Source: Sellimonas catena
GTDB taxonomy: Bacteria > Bacillota > Clostridia > Lachnospirales > Lachnospiraceae
Direction: 5' to 3' (one strand)
DNA: 64,000 bases
NCBI RefSeq assembly: GCF_045063725.1
Contig: NZ_CP173695.1
The notes beneath the pieces are model-generated. The model saw only the letters and a program-made list of their open reading frames with translations, searched no databases and was not told where the DNA came from. Position 1 is the first letter of the stretch. Every line of letters begins with the position of its first letter. This document shows, piece after piece, positions 35,029-43,339 of the stretch. A program made the translations under genes and the position numbers.

Positions 35029-35925
35029 ATGAAGATTTCCTATATTGTTATAGGTGTTTTTGGATTTTTAGTATTTATTAGTTTTGTAATAGCGTGCGTG
35101 GGAATAGAAATTCAATTTGGAAAAAGAATTGAACAAAAAGGACCAAAGATGGTAATCCCAGATTGGATTCATCAAAAAGAAGTTGAATTTGTGTCTGGTA
35201 AAAATAAGCTTAAAGGCTATATCTTTTGGAATGCTAAAGATAATAAATTATCTGAAAAAATAATAGTATTAGTTCATGGATATGGAGTAACATATAAAGA
35301 TTATGAAATAGAAATAGAAGAATTCGTAAAAAGAAAGTATTCAGTTTTTGCTTATGACATGACTGGCTGTGGTATGAGCCAGGGAAAGAAAATAGGCGGA
35401 TTTTCACAATTTTTGCTAGATGCTCAAAGTGCAATAAAATATGTAGAGAGTATGAATCTCAATATGGAAATTGAGTTGGTTGGTCATAGTACAGGCGCAT
35501 ATGCGGTGGCTGCGCTGCTAAATTTTGATAATTTAGGTGTAAGTAAGTCGATTATTATATCTGGATTTAATCATCCCAGTTCATATGTCAGTTCATGCTT
35601 ACAAAAGACAATAAAAGGACTATCTTATTTGGTTCAAGTGTGGATATACATAATGGGAATTGTAAAATATGGGGAAATAGCAAAATACACGGGGGTGGAC
35701 GGAATTAACCATTTTCAAGGTGAGATTCTTGTTATGCAAAATGAAAGAGATGATATGGTAACGTTAAAGCAGTCATTGTATTCGAATAGAAGCAAAATAA
35801 TCAATAGAAAAGTACTGTTCTGGTTGAAAAATGATGCAGGGCATTATCCGACAAGAAAAAAAATTAATGGAAAAGAAATTGCTGAAGATGCTACATTTGA
35901 GGTTATAAAAAATTTCTTGGAATGA
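35029..35925 (+). CDS. Membrane-anchored alpha/beta hydrolase
   Basis: 298 residues. Residues 5-27 are a single hydrophobic helix (IVIGVFGFLVFISFVIACVG), so the enzyme is likely tethered with its catalytic domain outside. The hydrolase fold shows VLVHGYGVTYKD (oxyanion loop), the nucleophile elbow GHSTGA and a late catalytic His in NDAGHYP. Similar proteins are generic serine hydrolases of unknown substrate. AT-rich like the NRPS 2 block. It could belong to the cargo (for example releasing metal from an ester siderophore), but thiazoline siderophores lack such esters, so the link is weak. Confidence 0.75.
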   Translation: MKISYIVIGVFGFLVFISFVIACVGIEIQFGKRIEQKGPKMVIPDWIHQKEVEFVSGKNKLKGYIFWNAKDNKLSEKIIVLVHGYGVTYKDYEIEIEEFVKRKYSVFAYDMTGCGMSQGKKIGGFSQFLLDAQSAIKYVESMNLNMEIELVGHSTGAYAVAALLNFDNLGVSKSIIISGFNHPSSYVSSCLQKTIKGLSYLVQVWIYIMGIVKYGEIAKYTGVDGINHFQGEILVMQNERDDMVTLKQSLYSNRSKIINRKVLFWLKNDAGHYPTRKKINGKEIAEDATFEVIKNFLE

Positions 35926-36087
35926 GTTGAATTTCTAGCGGCTACAGTACTGCAGGCGTAGTCACCATATTTAATTATACTGAAATTTTTAGTAATATAA
36001 ATTAAGATGGATAGAATAAATAAGAACATTATTCATAGCTAGAAATTGGATTAACTAGTACATGGTTGCATTAATAATTAAGTAATA

Positions 36088-36285
36088 TCAAACTGTCAAA
36101 GGCACACCTTTATAAGTCCACTTAAAAGGCTTTGCCATAACGTTATATTGCTCTACAAAGCGCAGGATACCCGCTTTTAGTTCCTCTATAGAGCGATAGC
36201 TTTTTCTTTTAAGAAGACGTCGGTTTATAATGCCAAACCAGATTTCCTCTGAGTTCATCCAGTGAATGAAACTATCTGATATCAA
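36088..36285 (-). pseudogene. C-terminal relic of an IS630-type transposase
   Basis: The frame encodes HWMNSEEIWFGIINRRLL then SYRSIEELKAGI and KPFKWTYKGVPL, which is the end of an IS630/Tc1-type DDE transposase including the third acidic residue region (E in EEIWF). Everything before it is missing and replaced by a different transposase fragment, so it is a dead relic. Confidence 0.75.
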
Positions 36286-36785
36286 GCCCTGCCATCCACT
36301 GATCTTTCATGGTGCGGAACCAGCGCTCAATTTTTGCCTTCTGTGTCGGGGAGTATGGCTGATCATAATGGATGACAGAACCGATCCGGGCTGCAAGCAG
36401 TTCCATCTGCTTGTTTTTATAGCTTCTGCCATTATCAAAGTTAAAAAGTTGTGGTCGGCCGTATTTTGCAACGGCAGACTTAATGACCGACATAAGATTT
36501 ACAAAGTTACCGTGAAAAAAGACATCAATGCCGACAATGAGGCGGCTGGCATCATCAATCAGCGTAATGATATATACCTGGTGTTTCTTACCATCGTCAG
36601 TTTTTAAATAAGGTCCCACACTGGAATCTCCGCACCAGATTCATTGACGTGAGGTCTTTCATAACGGCGCATATCAGGGTTTGTGGATGTTTTAAACTGG
36701 ACTGCCAGCTGGTTGATATACTGGTTGGTTAATGGTAGATGCCGATACTTCCCCATTTTTAATGCTGCCATTGTCCTGAAGCTAG
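36272..36785 (-). pseudogene. Relic of an rve/IS481-like DDE transposase, frameshifted
   Basis: The main fragment (36272-36619) reads VGPYLKTDDGKKHQ, then LIDDASRLIVGIDVFF, FNFDNGRSYKN and KIERWFRTMKDQWMAGLDI, the central DDE integrase core. Upstream, to about 36785, the same protein continues in another frame (NQYINQLAVQFKTSTNPDMRRYERPHVN), so a frameshift near 36,640 splits it. It is cut at 36272, where the IS630 relic begins. The two relics are joined head to tail and mark a recombination-prone spot beside the mobilisation genes. Confidence 0.7.
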
Positions 36786-36824
36786 GAAGATTTAGAAGAC
36801 AATAATTGAGTTGTCAGTGCAATC

Positions 36825-38204
36825 TTATTTATCTCTTGTGACAGAAACAGGTTTCCGTTTTGCCGGAAGTAAGTCTGAATTGATTTCAGGAGCATCGAGC
36901 AGTGCAGTGAAATTCTGCTGAATGATATCCAGTGTCTTTTGTTTTTTCTGTAATTCTTGCTTTTCCCGGACAGTAGTAGCCTGTTCAGATTCAAGATTTT
37001 CAATCAGCTTTTGGACTTTATTAGAGCTTGGGATTTTGGTAACGCCGAGATCCTGAAGCTTTTTTTTTAGTGAATCGTGGAGCTGGTATTCTGCCTGATG
37101 TTTGGTGCGGTATGCTTTTGGATTTTTAGCAGATTTACAATCTTCAATTACTTTACGACAAAGCCGGTAAGAATCGCAGTGTTTCTGAATGACTTTCTGC
37201 GTGCTCAGCTCACTGTTGATTTGTGCTATTCTTTGATCGGCAGCTTTAACAGAAGCTTCAATGTCAGAAACATGCTGCTGGAAATCTTCATAATTCAGCA
37301 GGTTATTTTCAGAAAGATAGTTGAAGGTACGAGCCGCTTCTTTCAGGTTATTGAGTTTTGCCCATCGTTCAAATCCTTCACGATTTCCTGTTGTTACATA
37401 GGTGGAAATATTGATATACAGGCGAGCTTCTCTGGACAGATGCCTTGGAGTTTTTACTTTGTTACGATTTTTAGCCAGACGGATGCGAACATTTTCTTCG
37501 GAATAATAGCTTCCGAGAGATTTCATATAAGTGAAGTTCTTCTGCTCCGGTGCACGGAAGGACAGGTGCTTTCCCTGCCGGACTTCATATCCGGCTAACT
37601 GCATCTTTTGCAGAAATTCCTCATAGTTGATGGAAGTCCAGATTGATTTATCAACTGCGACACGTAGCTTGGCTTTCCAACTGGTGCCACGATGATATTC
37701 CATGTTCTCTTTATAGCTTTTACCTTTTTCTCCGGTTGGCATGCTGGTGGCAAGTCCATTTTCATGGCAGATACGATTACTGATTCTGCAGAGTTTATGG
37801 TAGCTCCGCTTATTGGAAACATACTTGTGATGATCAACAAAGCTTGCAGCGTTGAAGATGATATGATTGTGAATATGATTTTTGTCAACGTGTGTGCTGA
37901 TCACGTACTCATATTTTCCTTTCAGCACTTCGTCAGCAAATTGTTGACCTAAGCGATGGGCATTTTCGGCATCAACTTCTCCAGGTTTAAATGATTGGAT
38001 CAGATGAAATGCCAGGTTATCGCCTTTATCCATTCCATTCTTTTTTGCCATTTCTCTTGTCATAGAAAATTCAAGATCTGCAGTTTCCGGGGAACAGCCA
38101 AAACTGGAAACTAACAGTTTTTCATCTGTCTTATCTGGATTTGTAATATAGTCCAGAGCTTTCTTGTCAGTTACCTTAATGGGGAAGATTTTAAGATACG
38201 CCAT
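36825..38204 (-). CDS. Relaxase (MobA/VirD2-like) of the ICE
   Basis: 459 residues. The N-terminal catalytic domain has the relaxase His cluster in STHVDKNHIHNHIIFN (motif III) and an early Tyr in DYITNPDKT as the candidate nicking residue. A basic coiled-coil C-terminal half follows (residues 290-440). It should nick the ICE at oriT and lead the strand into the recipient. Its start lies inside the mobC gene (34-base overlap), so the two are co-translated. The gene is full-length despite IS debris just downstream, so mobilisation is probably still possible. Confidence 0.88.
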   Translation of the reverse strand: MAYLKIFPIKVTDKKALDYITNPDKTDEKLLVSSFGCSPETADLEFSMTREMAKKNGMDKGDNLAFHLIQSFKPGEVDAENAHRLGQQFADEVLKGKYEYVISTHVDKNHIHNHIIFNAASFVDHHKYVSNKRSYHKLCRISNRICHENGLATSMPTGEKGKSYKENMEYHRGTSWKAKLRVAVDKSIWTSINYEEFLQKMQLAGYEVRQGKHLSFRAPEQKNFTYMKSLGSYYSEENVRIRLAKNRNKVKTPRHLSREARLYINISTYVTTGNREGFERWAKLNNLKEAARTFNYLSENNLLNYEDFQQHVSDIEASVKAADQRIAQINSELSTQKVIQKHCDSYRLCRKVIEDCKSAKNPKAYRTKHQAEYQLHDSLKKKLQDLGVTKIPSSNKVQKLIENLESEQATTVREKQELQKKQKTLDIIQQNFTALLDAPEINSDLLPAKRKPVSVTRDK

Positions 38205-38494
38205 AATTCTTTCACCATCTCTTTCAATTCTTGCATTTCTTCTGGATATAGATCTCCGGTGGTATTTACCTTTTTTGCAATCTGGTTGATATTTACACCA
38301 ATCTTGTGCATTTCCTCATACTGTTTCTTCAGTGGGGTGGTATCGGTGTTGACGATGTAACCGTCGATTGCCATCTTACGCAGATAAGCTCCCATGTTTT
38401 TGGTTTTTGATTCTATCATCTTCCTGCGTATAAGCTTCCTTTCTTCTTCGGTGACATAAAAATGGATTTCTTTGTTTCTCTTTCTTTCAGCCAT
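38171..38494 (-). CDS. mobC: MobC-type relaxosome accessory protein
   Basis: 107 residues. A ribbon-helix-helix-like N-terminus (EIHFYVTEEERKLIRRKMIE) is followed by MGAYLRKMAIDGYIV and a MobC helix (IGVNINQIAKKVNTTGDLY), the family hallmark. It binds oriT DNA and helps the relaxase to open it. The oriT-like inverted repeats lie 55-110 bases upstream of the start, the usual arrangement. Confidence 0.88.
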   Translation of the reverse strand: MAERKRNKEIHFYVTEEERKLIRRKMIESKTKNMGAYLRKMAIDGYIVNTDTTPLKKQYEEMHKIGVNINQIAKKVNTTGDLYPEEMQELKEMVKELWRILKSSPLR

Positions 38495-38548
38495 TGGTGG
38501 GTTCTCCTTTCTGAGAGGACAGTAGTATCGTTGCTTTCAACGTTTTTC

Positions 38549-38603
38549 AATTTAGGGCAGGGTACCCTAAATTGGGATTTCCCGGAAGTGTATCCTCACT
38601 TCC
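38549..38603. other. Candidate origin of transfer (oriT)
   Basis: Two inverted repeats stand upstream of mobC: AATTTAGGG-7-CCCTAAATT (38549-38573) and GGAAGTG-6-CACTTCC (38584-38603). A hairpin plus nearby nick site next to mobC and relaxase is the common oriT layout. The nick position itself is not identifiable by eye. Confidence 0.6.
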
Positions 38604-38743
38604 TGTCCTTGCTGTTTTACCCCTCTATTAGTTAAAGTCAGGAGAACCGGGAAAATGCAAAAGAATTTGGCAGGTAGCACGGGAAGTGAAAATATGGTAT
38701 GATTATGGGCAGGATATCAGGAGAATCAGGAGTTGAATAGATT

Positions 38744-39115
38744 GTGAAGAAAGAAGAAATTTTTGAATATGTGAAGAAACAGTATGGTACGATGCCGGAG
38801 TATTTATGGGCACAATCACCAGATAATGCTGTGTTGCGACATAAGAATGGAAAATGGTATGCTGTGGTCATGAGCGTTGAAAAATGCAAACTAGGATTAG
38901 AAGGAAATGAATTTGTCGATATTATGGATGTAAAATGTGATCCGGAAATGACAAGTATGATTATTCAGACCTTTGGATTTTTGCCAGGATACCATATGAA
39001 CAAACAGCACTGGATCACAATTTTACTGGATGGTTCAGTAAGTGAAGCAAAGACATTAGATTTTTTGGATATGAGCTATGATATGATTGATGGGAATAGA
39101 GGAAAGGAAGAATGA
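38744..39115 (+). CDS. MmcQ/YjbR-family protein
   Basis: 123 residues, the usual size of this family: MKKEEIFEYVKKQYGTMPEYLW, a middle KWYAVVMSV strand, and PGYHMNKQHWITILLDG with the conserved HMNK.HW. The CyaY-like fold is often called DNA-binding, but the function is unknown. GTG start after AGGAG. Its stop overlaps the flavodoxin start by four bases, so the two form an operon read away from the mobilisation genes. Common as ICE cargo in Lachnospiraceae. Confidence 0.8.
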   Translation: MKKEEIFEYVKKQYGTMPEYLWAQSPDNAVLRHKNGKWYAVVMSVEKCKLGLEGNEFVDIMDVKCDPEMTSMIIQTFGFLPGYHMNKQHWITILLDGSVSEAKTLDFLDMSYDMIDGNRGKEE

Positions 39116-39546
39116 TGAGAAAGGTAATCGTATATTCATCTGTGCATCATGGAAACACAGAGAAATTAGTAAAGAGCATTGCAGAAGAGTGTCAGGTTGA
39201 TTTGATTGATGCTGTAAAACAGCCAGATGCAGATCTGAGCAGTTATGATACGATTGGGTTTGCATCAGGAATCTATTTTTCAAAATTTCATCAGTCGATA
39301 TTGGGATTTGCAGAGAAGAATCTACCGGACGACAAAGGGGTATTTCTGATCTGTACTTATGGTGGAAGTGCGAATTATAAATCCATAGAGCAGATTTTGG
39401 GCAAGAAGCATTCTACAGCAATCGGAAAATTCGGATGCAAGGGCTATGACACATTTGGCCCATTTAAACTGGTGGGTGGTATAGCAAAAGGACATCCAGA
39501 TGGAAAAGATATAAAAAATGCAGTTGAGTTTGTAAAAGGACTCTAA
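39112..39546 (+). CDS. Flavodoxin-family protein
   Basis: 144 residues. The N-terminal VYSSVHHGNTEKLVKSIAEE is the FMN phosphate-binding loop (S..H.GNT), and the later TYGGSANYKSIE and IGKFGCKGYDTFGPF fit the isoalloxazine-contacting loops of short flavodoxins. It should carry electrons with bound FMN. The partner enzyme is not evident; a role in reductive iron release from a siderophore is only a thought prompted by the neighbouring cargo. A terminator follows. Confidence 0.85.
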   Translation: MMRKVIVYSSVHHGNTEKLVKSIAEECQVDLIDAVKQPDADLSSYDTIGFASGIYFSKFHQSILGFAEKNLPDDKGVFLICTYGGSANYKSIEQILGKKHSTAIGKFGCKGYDTFGPFKLVGGIAKGHPDGKDIKNAVEFVKGL

Positions 39547-39564
39547 ATAGTTTAGCGAAAAAGA

Positions 39565-39590
39565 AAAACCGGGGAACAGTCCTCGGTTTT
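39565..39590. terminator. Terminator between the flavodoxin and the HTH gene
   Basis: AAAACCGGGG (39565-39574) pairs with CCTCGGTTTT (39581-39590) with one G-T wobble. T- and A-runs on both sides suit both converging genes. Confidence 0.75.
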
Positions 39591-39604
39591 CTGATATTTG
39601 CGGT

Positions 39605-39805
39605 TCAGTCTTCAATTTGAAAAATCTCTTCTACTGGCATTTTCAGATAATGTGCCAGACGGATTGCAATTTCGAGAGAGGCATTTCGCTCACCACGCTC
39701 AATGCGTCCGATGGTATCACTGCAAGAACCGACAGCTTTTGCAAGATCTGCCTGAACGAGATTTCGTTCTTCACGGATATCTTTAAGTGTGTTGTTAATT
39801 GCCAT
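39605..39805 (-). CDS. Small Xre-family HTH regulator
   Basis: 66 residues, a single helix-turn-helix domain: LKDIREERNLVQADLAKAVG, then SDTIGRIERGERNASLEIAIRLAHYLKMPVEEIFQIED. This is the compact regulator type common on ICEs and plasmids. GGAAGTGA gives a ribosome site. It lies 57 bases downstream of the S24 repressor gene in the same direction. Its target is unknown. Confidence 0.82.
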   Translation of the reverse strand: MAINNTLKDIREERNLVQADLAKAVGSCSDTIGRIERGERNASLEIAIRLAHYLKMPVEEIFQIED

Positions 39806-39862
39806 TTTATCACTTCCTTTATTATTTTCAGCAAGAGCAGGCTAGAAGTCTGCAGTTGATCT

Positions 39863-40597
39863 TTAATGAAAACCAGGGATTTCTGCTCCTTTGCATTTTC
39901 CGATTACTTTCCCAAAGATTTTAAAAGAATCAGATTCATAAATCTGGATTGGATGATACTTTTCATTCAATGAAACTAGATAAACTCCATCCGGACCGTC
40001 ATGTAGCTCTTTGATATAGGTATTGCCATTGAGATAGAAGATACCGATTTCACCGTTGGAGATACTGTCTTGTTTATGAACCCATGCAACATCTCCGGTA
40101 TGATACATTGGTTCCATACTGTCACCAGATATACGGATTCCAAAATCCGTCTTTTCAGGTGCGAGATGACCGACATTGTAACTTTCTTTTACACTGTCTT
40201 CAATATAATTTCCAGTACCGGCAGAAGCTGGCTCTACTGCAATCGGCTGATAATTTTCAAATGGAATGATATCGGCTCTATGCGGAAGATACTTTCTGGA
40301 CGCCCGCAGAAGATTGGCAAATTCAATAATCTTAGCTTTGCCGTCTTCATTCAAATTTTCCATGACATGATCAAATGGATTTTCACCTAAAAATTCTTCG
40401 TATATATCTTCAATATCTAAAATCTGACAAACTGTCAGGATTGTGTGTAAGGAGGGTTCTCTTGTTAGATTTTCCCATTTGGAGACTGCTTTCGTAGTAA
40501 CTTCAATTCCTTCCTGAGCAAGTAAGTCCACCAGATCCGCCTGGGAGTAGCCTTTCCTTTTTCTGTTTTCTACTAATACTTCTCCGAAAGCACGCAT
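39863..40597 (-). CDS. HTH plus S24 peptidase repressor (LexA/CI-like)
   Basis: 244 residues. The N-terminal Xre domain (residues 5-65: YSQADLVDLLAQEG ... AVSKWENL) is joined to a C-terminal S24 autoprotease. Features of the protease are a likely cleavage Ala-Gly in PASAGTG (near 125), the nucleophile Ser in GDSMEPMY, and a Lys in NTYIKELHD as general base. Such repressors cut themselves when RecA is activated by DNA damage. It is divergent from a Y-family polymerase gene, and the shared promoter region holds two matching palindromes that are the likely operators. It is therefore probably the ICE's SOS-responsive switch. Confidence 0.9.
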   Translation of the reverse strand: MRAFGEVLVENRKRKGYSQADLVDLLAQEGIEVTTKAVSKWENLTREPSLHTILTVCQILDIEDIYEEFLGENPFDHVMENLNEDGKAKIIEFANLLRASRKYLPHRADIIPFENYQPIAVEPASAGTGNYIEDSVKESYNVGHLAPEKTDFGIRISGDSMEPMYHTGDVAWVHKQDSISNGEIGIFYLNGNTYIKELHDGPDGVYLVSLNEKYHPIQIYESDSFKIFGKVIGKCKGAEIPGFH

Positions 40598-40667
40598 ATG
40601 TTCGCCTCATTTCTTTTTGATTTTTCTATATGCATTATAACCCGAATAAAATCAAAAATCAAGAAAA

Positions 40668-40733
40668 ATCTCCGAAAAGGAGATAATACGACCAAGATGT
40701 CGCTTGACTATCTCCAATACGGAGATATATACT
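40668..40733 (+). promoter_or_regulatory. Two repressor operators and the polymerase promoter
   Basis: ATCTCC-5-GGAGAT occurs twice, at 40668-40684 and 40710-40726. The second copy falls between a -35 TTGACT (40705-40710) and a -10 TATACT (40728-40733) that are 17 bases apart, so a bound repressor would block the promoter of the downstream gene. Spacing and symmetry are identical in the two copies. Confidence 0.75.
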
Positions 40734-40789
40734 AAGCATACAGAAATTGATAAGACAATAAACCAAACAGAGAGAAGGTGGTGGAGTTA

Positions 40790-42037
40790 ATGGGAGACAG
40801 GACAATTCTTCATAGCGACATGAATTCATTTTATGCAAGTGTGGAAATGCTGCATCACCCGGAATTTGCCGGAATGCCTCTTGCAGTTGGCGGTGATCCG
40901 GAAGCCAGACATGGAATTGTGCTGACAGCAAATTATATTGCAAAGCGAAAAGGTGTAAAGACCGGAATGGCATTATGGCAGGCAAAACAGATTTGTCCGG
41001 AAATCATTTTTGTGCCACCACGGATGGACTTGTATTTGAGATTTTCACAGATGGCAAGAGAAATCTATTCGGAGTATACGGACAAGATCGAGCCATATGG
41101 GATTGATGAAGCCTGGCTGGATGTATCAGACAGTAGAAATCTGAAAGGAAGCGGAATAACGATTGCAAGAGAAATCAGCCATCGGATTAAATACGAACTG
41201 GGTGTAACGGTAAGTATTGGAATTTCCTGGAATAAGATTTATGCGAAACTTGGTTCAGATTACAAAAAGCCAGATGCGATTACAGAGTTTAACCGGGAGA
41301 ATTATAAAAGTATGATTTGGCAGCTTCCTGCATCGGATCTGCTTTATGTTGGAAGACAGACTCGGAAGAAACTTCAGAAGCTGGGGATTCGAACCATTGG
41401 GGAACTTGCAGAAAGTGATGAAGCAATGTTAGAAAGCCATTTTGGAAAGATGGGAATTGTGTTATGGTCATTTGCAAATGGCTGGGACGATGATCCAGTT
41501 TGCAAAGATGGGTATACAGCTCCGGTGAAGTCAATTGGTAATAGTACCACAACTCCAAGAGATTTAGAAGATGATCTGGATGTCTGGATCATTCAGATGG
41601 CACTGGCAGAAAGCGTTGCAGCAAGATTAAGAAAACATGGTTTTAAATGCAAAACGATAGAAATTACGGTCCGAGACAATGGCTTGTTTCGTTTTTCGAG
41701 GCAGAAACAATTACATCATCCAACAAATATAACAGATGAGATTGTTACAGCAGCATTTCAATTGTTTAAGGATTATTATAAATGGGAGCATCCAATCAGA
41801 AGCCTTGGTATTCGAGCAGTAGATCTTGTGTTGGATGATATTCCCGTCCAGTTGGAACTTTTTGGTAATCAAGAGAAACAGGAAAAATTGGAAAAGATGG
41901 ATCGCACTGTAGATGAGATCAGACGACGGTTTGGTTATTTCAGTATACAGAGAGCAGTTATGTATCAGGATAAAGTCTTATCCCACTTGGACGCTGGTAC
42001 ACATACAGTTCATCCACACAGTTATTTTCATGGATAA
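40790..42037 (+). CDS. Y-family DNA polymerase (DinB/UmuC-like)
   Basis: 415 residues from ATG 40790, with GGAG at 40783; a GTG at 40778 gives a longer frame but lies in the ribosome site. Palm motifs are visible: HSDMNSFYASVEM with the first catalytic Asp, and YGIDEAWLDVSD with the second acidic pair. The helix-hairpin-helix region (ASDLLYVGRQTRKKLQKLGIRTIGELA) and little-finger domain follow. It copies past DNA lesions with low fidelity. The promoter carries an S24-repressor operator, so expression probably rises after DNA damage or during transfer. Confidence 0.92.
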   Translation: MGDRTILHSDMNSFYASVEMLHHPEFAGMPLAVGGDPEARHGIVLTANYIAKRKGVKTGMALWQAKQICPEIIFVPPRMDLYLRFSQMAREIYSEYTDKIEPYGIDEAWLDVSDSRNLKGSGITIAREISHRIKYELGVTVSIGISWNKIYAKLGSDYKKPDAITEFNRENYKSMIWQLPASDLLYVGRQTRKKLQKLGIRTIGELAESDEAMLESHFGKMGIVLWSFANGWDDDPVCKDGYTAPVKSIGNSTTTPRDLEDDLDVWIIQMALAESVAARLRKHGFKCKTIEITVRDNGLFRFSRQKQLHHPTNITDEIVTAAFQLFKDYYKWEHPIRSLGIRAVDLVLDDIPVQLELFGNQEKQEKLEKMDRTVDEIRRRFGYFSIQRAVMYQDKVLSHLDAGTHTVHPHSYFHG

Positions 42038-42264
42038 TGGGAGGGATAGATTTGAAACAGACATTAACCAGAAAACAGGAAGAAAGCTATCAGTGCATTT
42101 TGAATTATACGAAGGAGCATGGATATCCGCCGACAGTTCGGGAATTTGGAAAACTGATCGGAGTAAGATCAACGTCATCTGCTTTTTCCAGAATTAAGCA
42201 GTTGGAACAAAACGGATATATCCGAAGGATTCCGGCATCGCCAAGAGCAATAGAGATCTTATAG
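42037..42264 (+). CDS. LexA-type winged-helix DNA-binding domain without protease part
   Basis: 75 residues: LTRKQEESYQCILNYTKEHGYPPTVREFGKLIGV then STSSAFSRIKQLEQNGYIRR closely follow the LexA N-terminal winged helix, but the S24 protease half is absent and the protein stops after AIEIL. The ATG overlaps the polymerase stop (TAATG); a TTG at 42052 with GGGAGGG upstream is an alternative. It may bind DNA without being cleavable, and so act as a constant modulator of damage-inducible promoters; this is inference. Confidence 0.78.
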   Translation: MGGIDLKQTLTRKQEESYQCILNYTKEHGYPPTVREFGKLIGVRSTSSAFSRIKQLEQNGYIRRIPASPRAIEIL

Positions 42265-42276
42265 TGAGGTGTCGGT

Positions 42277-42516
42277 ATGAATAAAGTGTATGTAGATGTA
42301 GTGGCAGAGTTTCGGAAAGACGGAAAACTGGTTCCTATATTTTTCACCTGGGAAGATGGAAGAAAATATAACATTGACAGAATTTTGAAAATTGAGCGAT
42401 GTGCCAGCAGAAAGGCAGGCGGTGTAGGAATGATGTATACCTGTATGATACAGGGACAGGAAAGCCATTTGTTTTATGAAGTGGATAAATGGTTTATGGA
42501 GAGAAAAACAGCATAA
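42277..42516 (+). CDS. Small conserved protein next to the polymerase
   Basis: 79 residues, no membrane segment: VDVVAEFRKDGKLVPIFFTWEDGRKYNIDRI, then VGMMYTCMIQGQESHLFYEVDKWFME. The pattern of a beta-rich fold with a Trp-Glu-Asp-Gly turn is typical of small proteins beside DinB/ImuB polymerases (I recall a DUF6504-like group, but cannot check). It lies 12 bases after the LexA-like gene and has GTGAGG upstream, so it belongs to the damage-response operon. Function unknown. Confidence 0.7.
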   Translation: MNKVYVDVVAEFRKDGKLVPIFFTWEDGRKYNIDRILKIERCASRKAGGVGMMYTCMIQGQESHLFYEVDKWFMERKTA

Positions 42517-42623
42517 GGAGAGATTGGTATAGACGATATTATTTGGATTATTAACCGGCAGGGATAGTCACTTTCCCTTTATATTCCTGTAGGTTTTACA
42601 TAAGAAGATGGATTCCGGTCAGC

Positions 42624-42734
42624 AAAGGCAGCTCCCACAATGCCTTTTGGATATCCGCTTCTGCAAGTTGTAGTAAGTAATTGCTTCCCATCAAAATCAT
42701 GGGGAAAGCGAACTGGTCTGAAAGACCGCCAGTT
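42624..42734 (+). other. Hairpin-rich leader of unknown function
   Basis: In the 250-base gap 42517-42766, three stems stand in series: AAAGGCA-10-TGCCTTT (42624-42647), GCTTCCCAT with ATGGGGAAAGC (42683-42709, one bulge), and AACTGG-12-CCAGTT with an inner stem (42711-42734). The last ends 16 bases before the GGAG of the next gene. It may be a structured leader. No reading frame is evident here. Confidence 0.4.
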
Positions 42735-42766
42735 AGTGTGATGATGATAAGGAGATTTTGAAACTG

Positions 42767-43339
42767 ATGACAGACAGAGATTATGCAATTAAATCAATGA
42801 AAGAGATTACCTTCCAGATGGCAAGCCATGCACAGGATTATCTGGAAGTAACGATGGAGAGACATTATACAGATATCAAGGAACTGATGACAAGCTATCA
42901 GAAATTGATTTTGGAAAATCAGATTGTGTTAGAAGAATTGGATATGGAGTGCCAGGAGAAAATCAATGAAGATATGGCATATGCGTTGAGTTATCTGAGC
43001 ATTTATAACAATCAGCTGAATGTGCCAAAGATGCACCGGGAAATGAATAACCTGATGATTATTTACGGCTTGTCAGATATGATCTATCGTGGAATGACAC
43101 TGGTAAAGTTCTATGCACCGAATGGTGTGATGCTCAGTGAGATTCTTCATTCCTGCTTTTGCAGTCATTATAATAAGACAGATGTGGAAGTACAGCAGGA
43201 GTTAGGCGTAGGCAGGACTTCTTTTTATAAAATGAAGAAGCAGGCACTTGGATATTTAGGATTTTATTTTTATGAGATAGTGGTACCGCAGGCAAAAGAT
43301 AAAAGATTTAAACCATCACTGGGCGTTGAGGAAGAGTAG
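42767..43339 (+). CDS. Conserved ICE protein with sigma-like HTH at its C-terminus
   Basis: About 190 residues, helical and acidic. Residues 145-175 (KTDVEVQQELGVGRTSFYKMKKQALGYLG) look like a sigma-70 region 4 or ArpU-like helix-turn-helix. The rest is unrecognised. The start is uncertain: ATG 42767 is 12 bases after GGAG, while a TTG at 42758 is only 3 bases after it. It is followed without a gap by another hypothetical gene, so they form a two-gene unit. It could be a transcription factor for ICE genes. Confidence 0.65.
   Translation: MTDRDYAIKSMKEITFQMASHAQDYLEVTMERHYTDIKELMTSYQKLILENQIVLEELDMECQEKINEDMAYALSYLSIYNNQLNVPKMHREMNNLMIIYGLSDMIYRGMTLVKFYAPNGVMLSEILHSCFCSHYNKTDVEVQQELGVGRTSFYKMKKQALGYLGFYFYEIVVPQAKDKRFKPSLGVEEE

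Noticed and set aside
35029..35925. Siderophore esterase
   Set aside because: The enzyme is a generic membrane-anchored hydrolase, and thiazoline siderophores have no ester backbone to cut.
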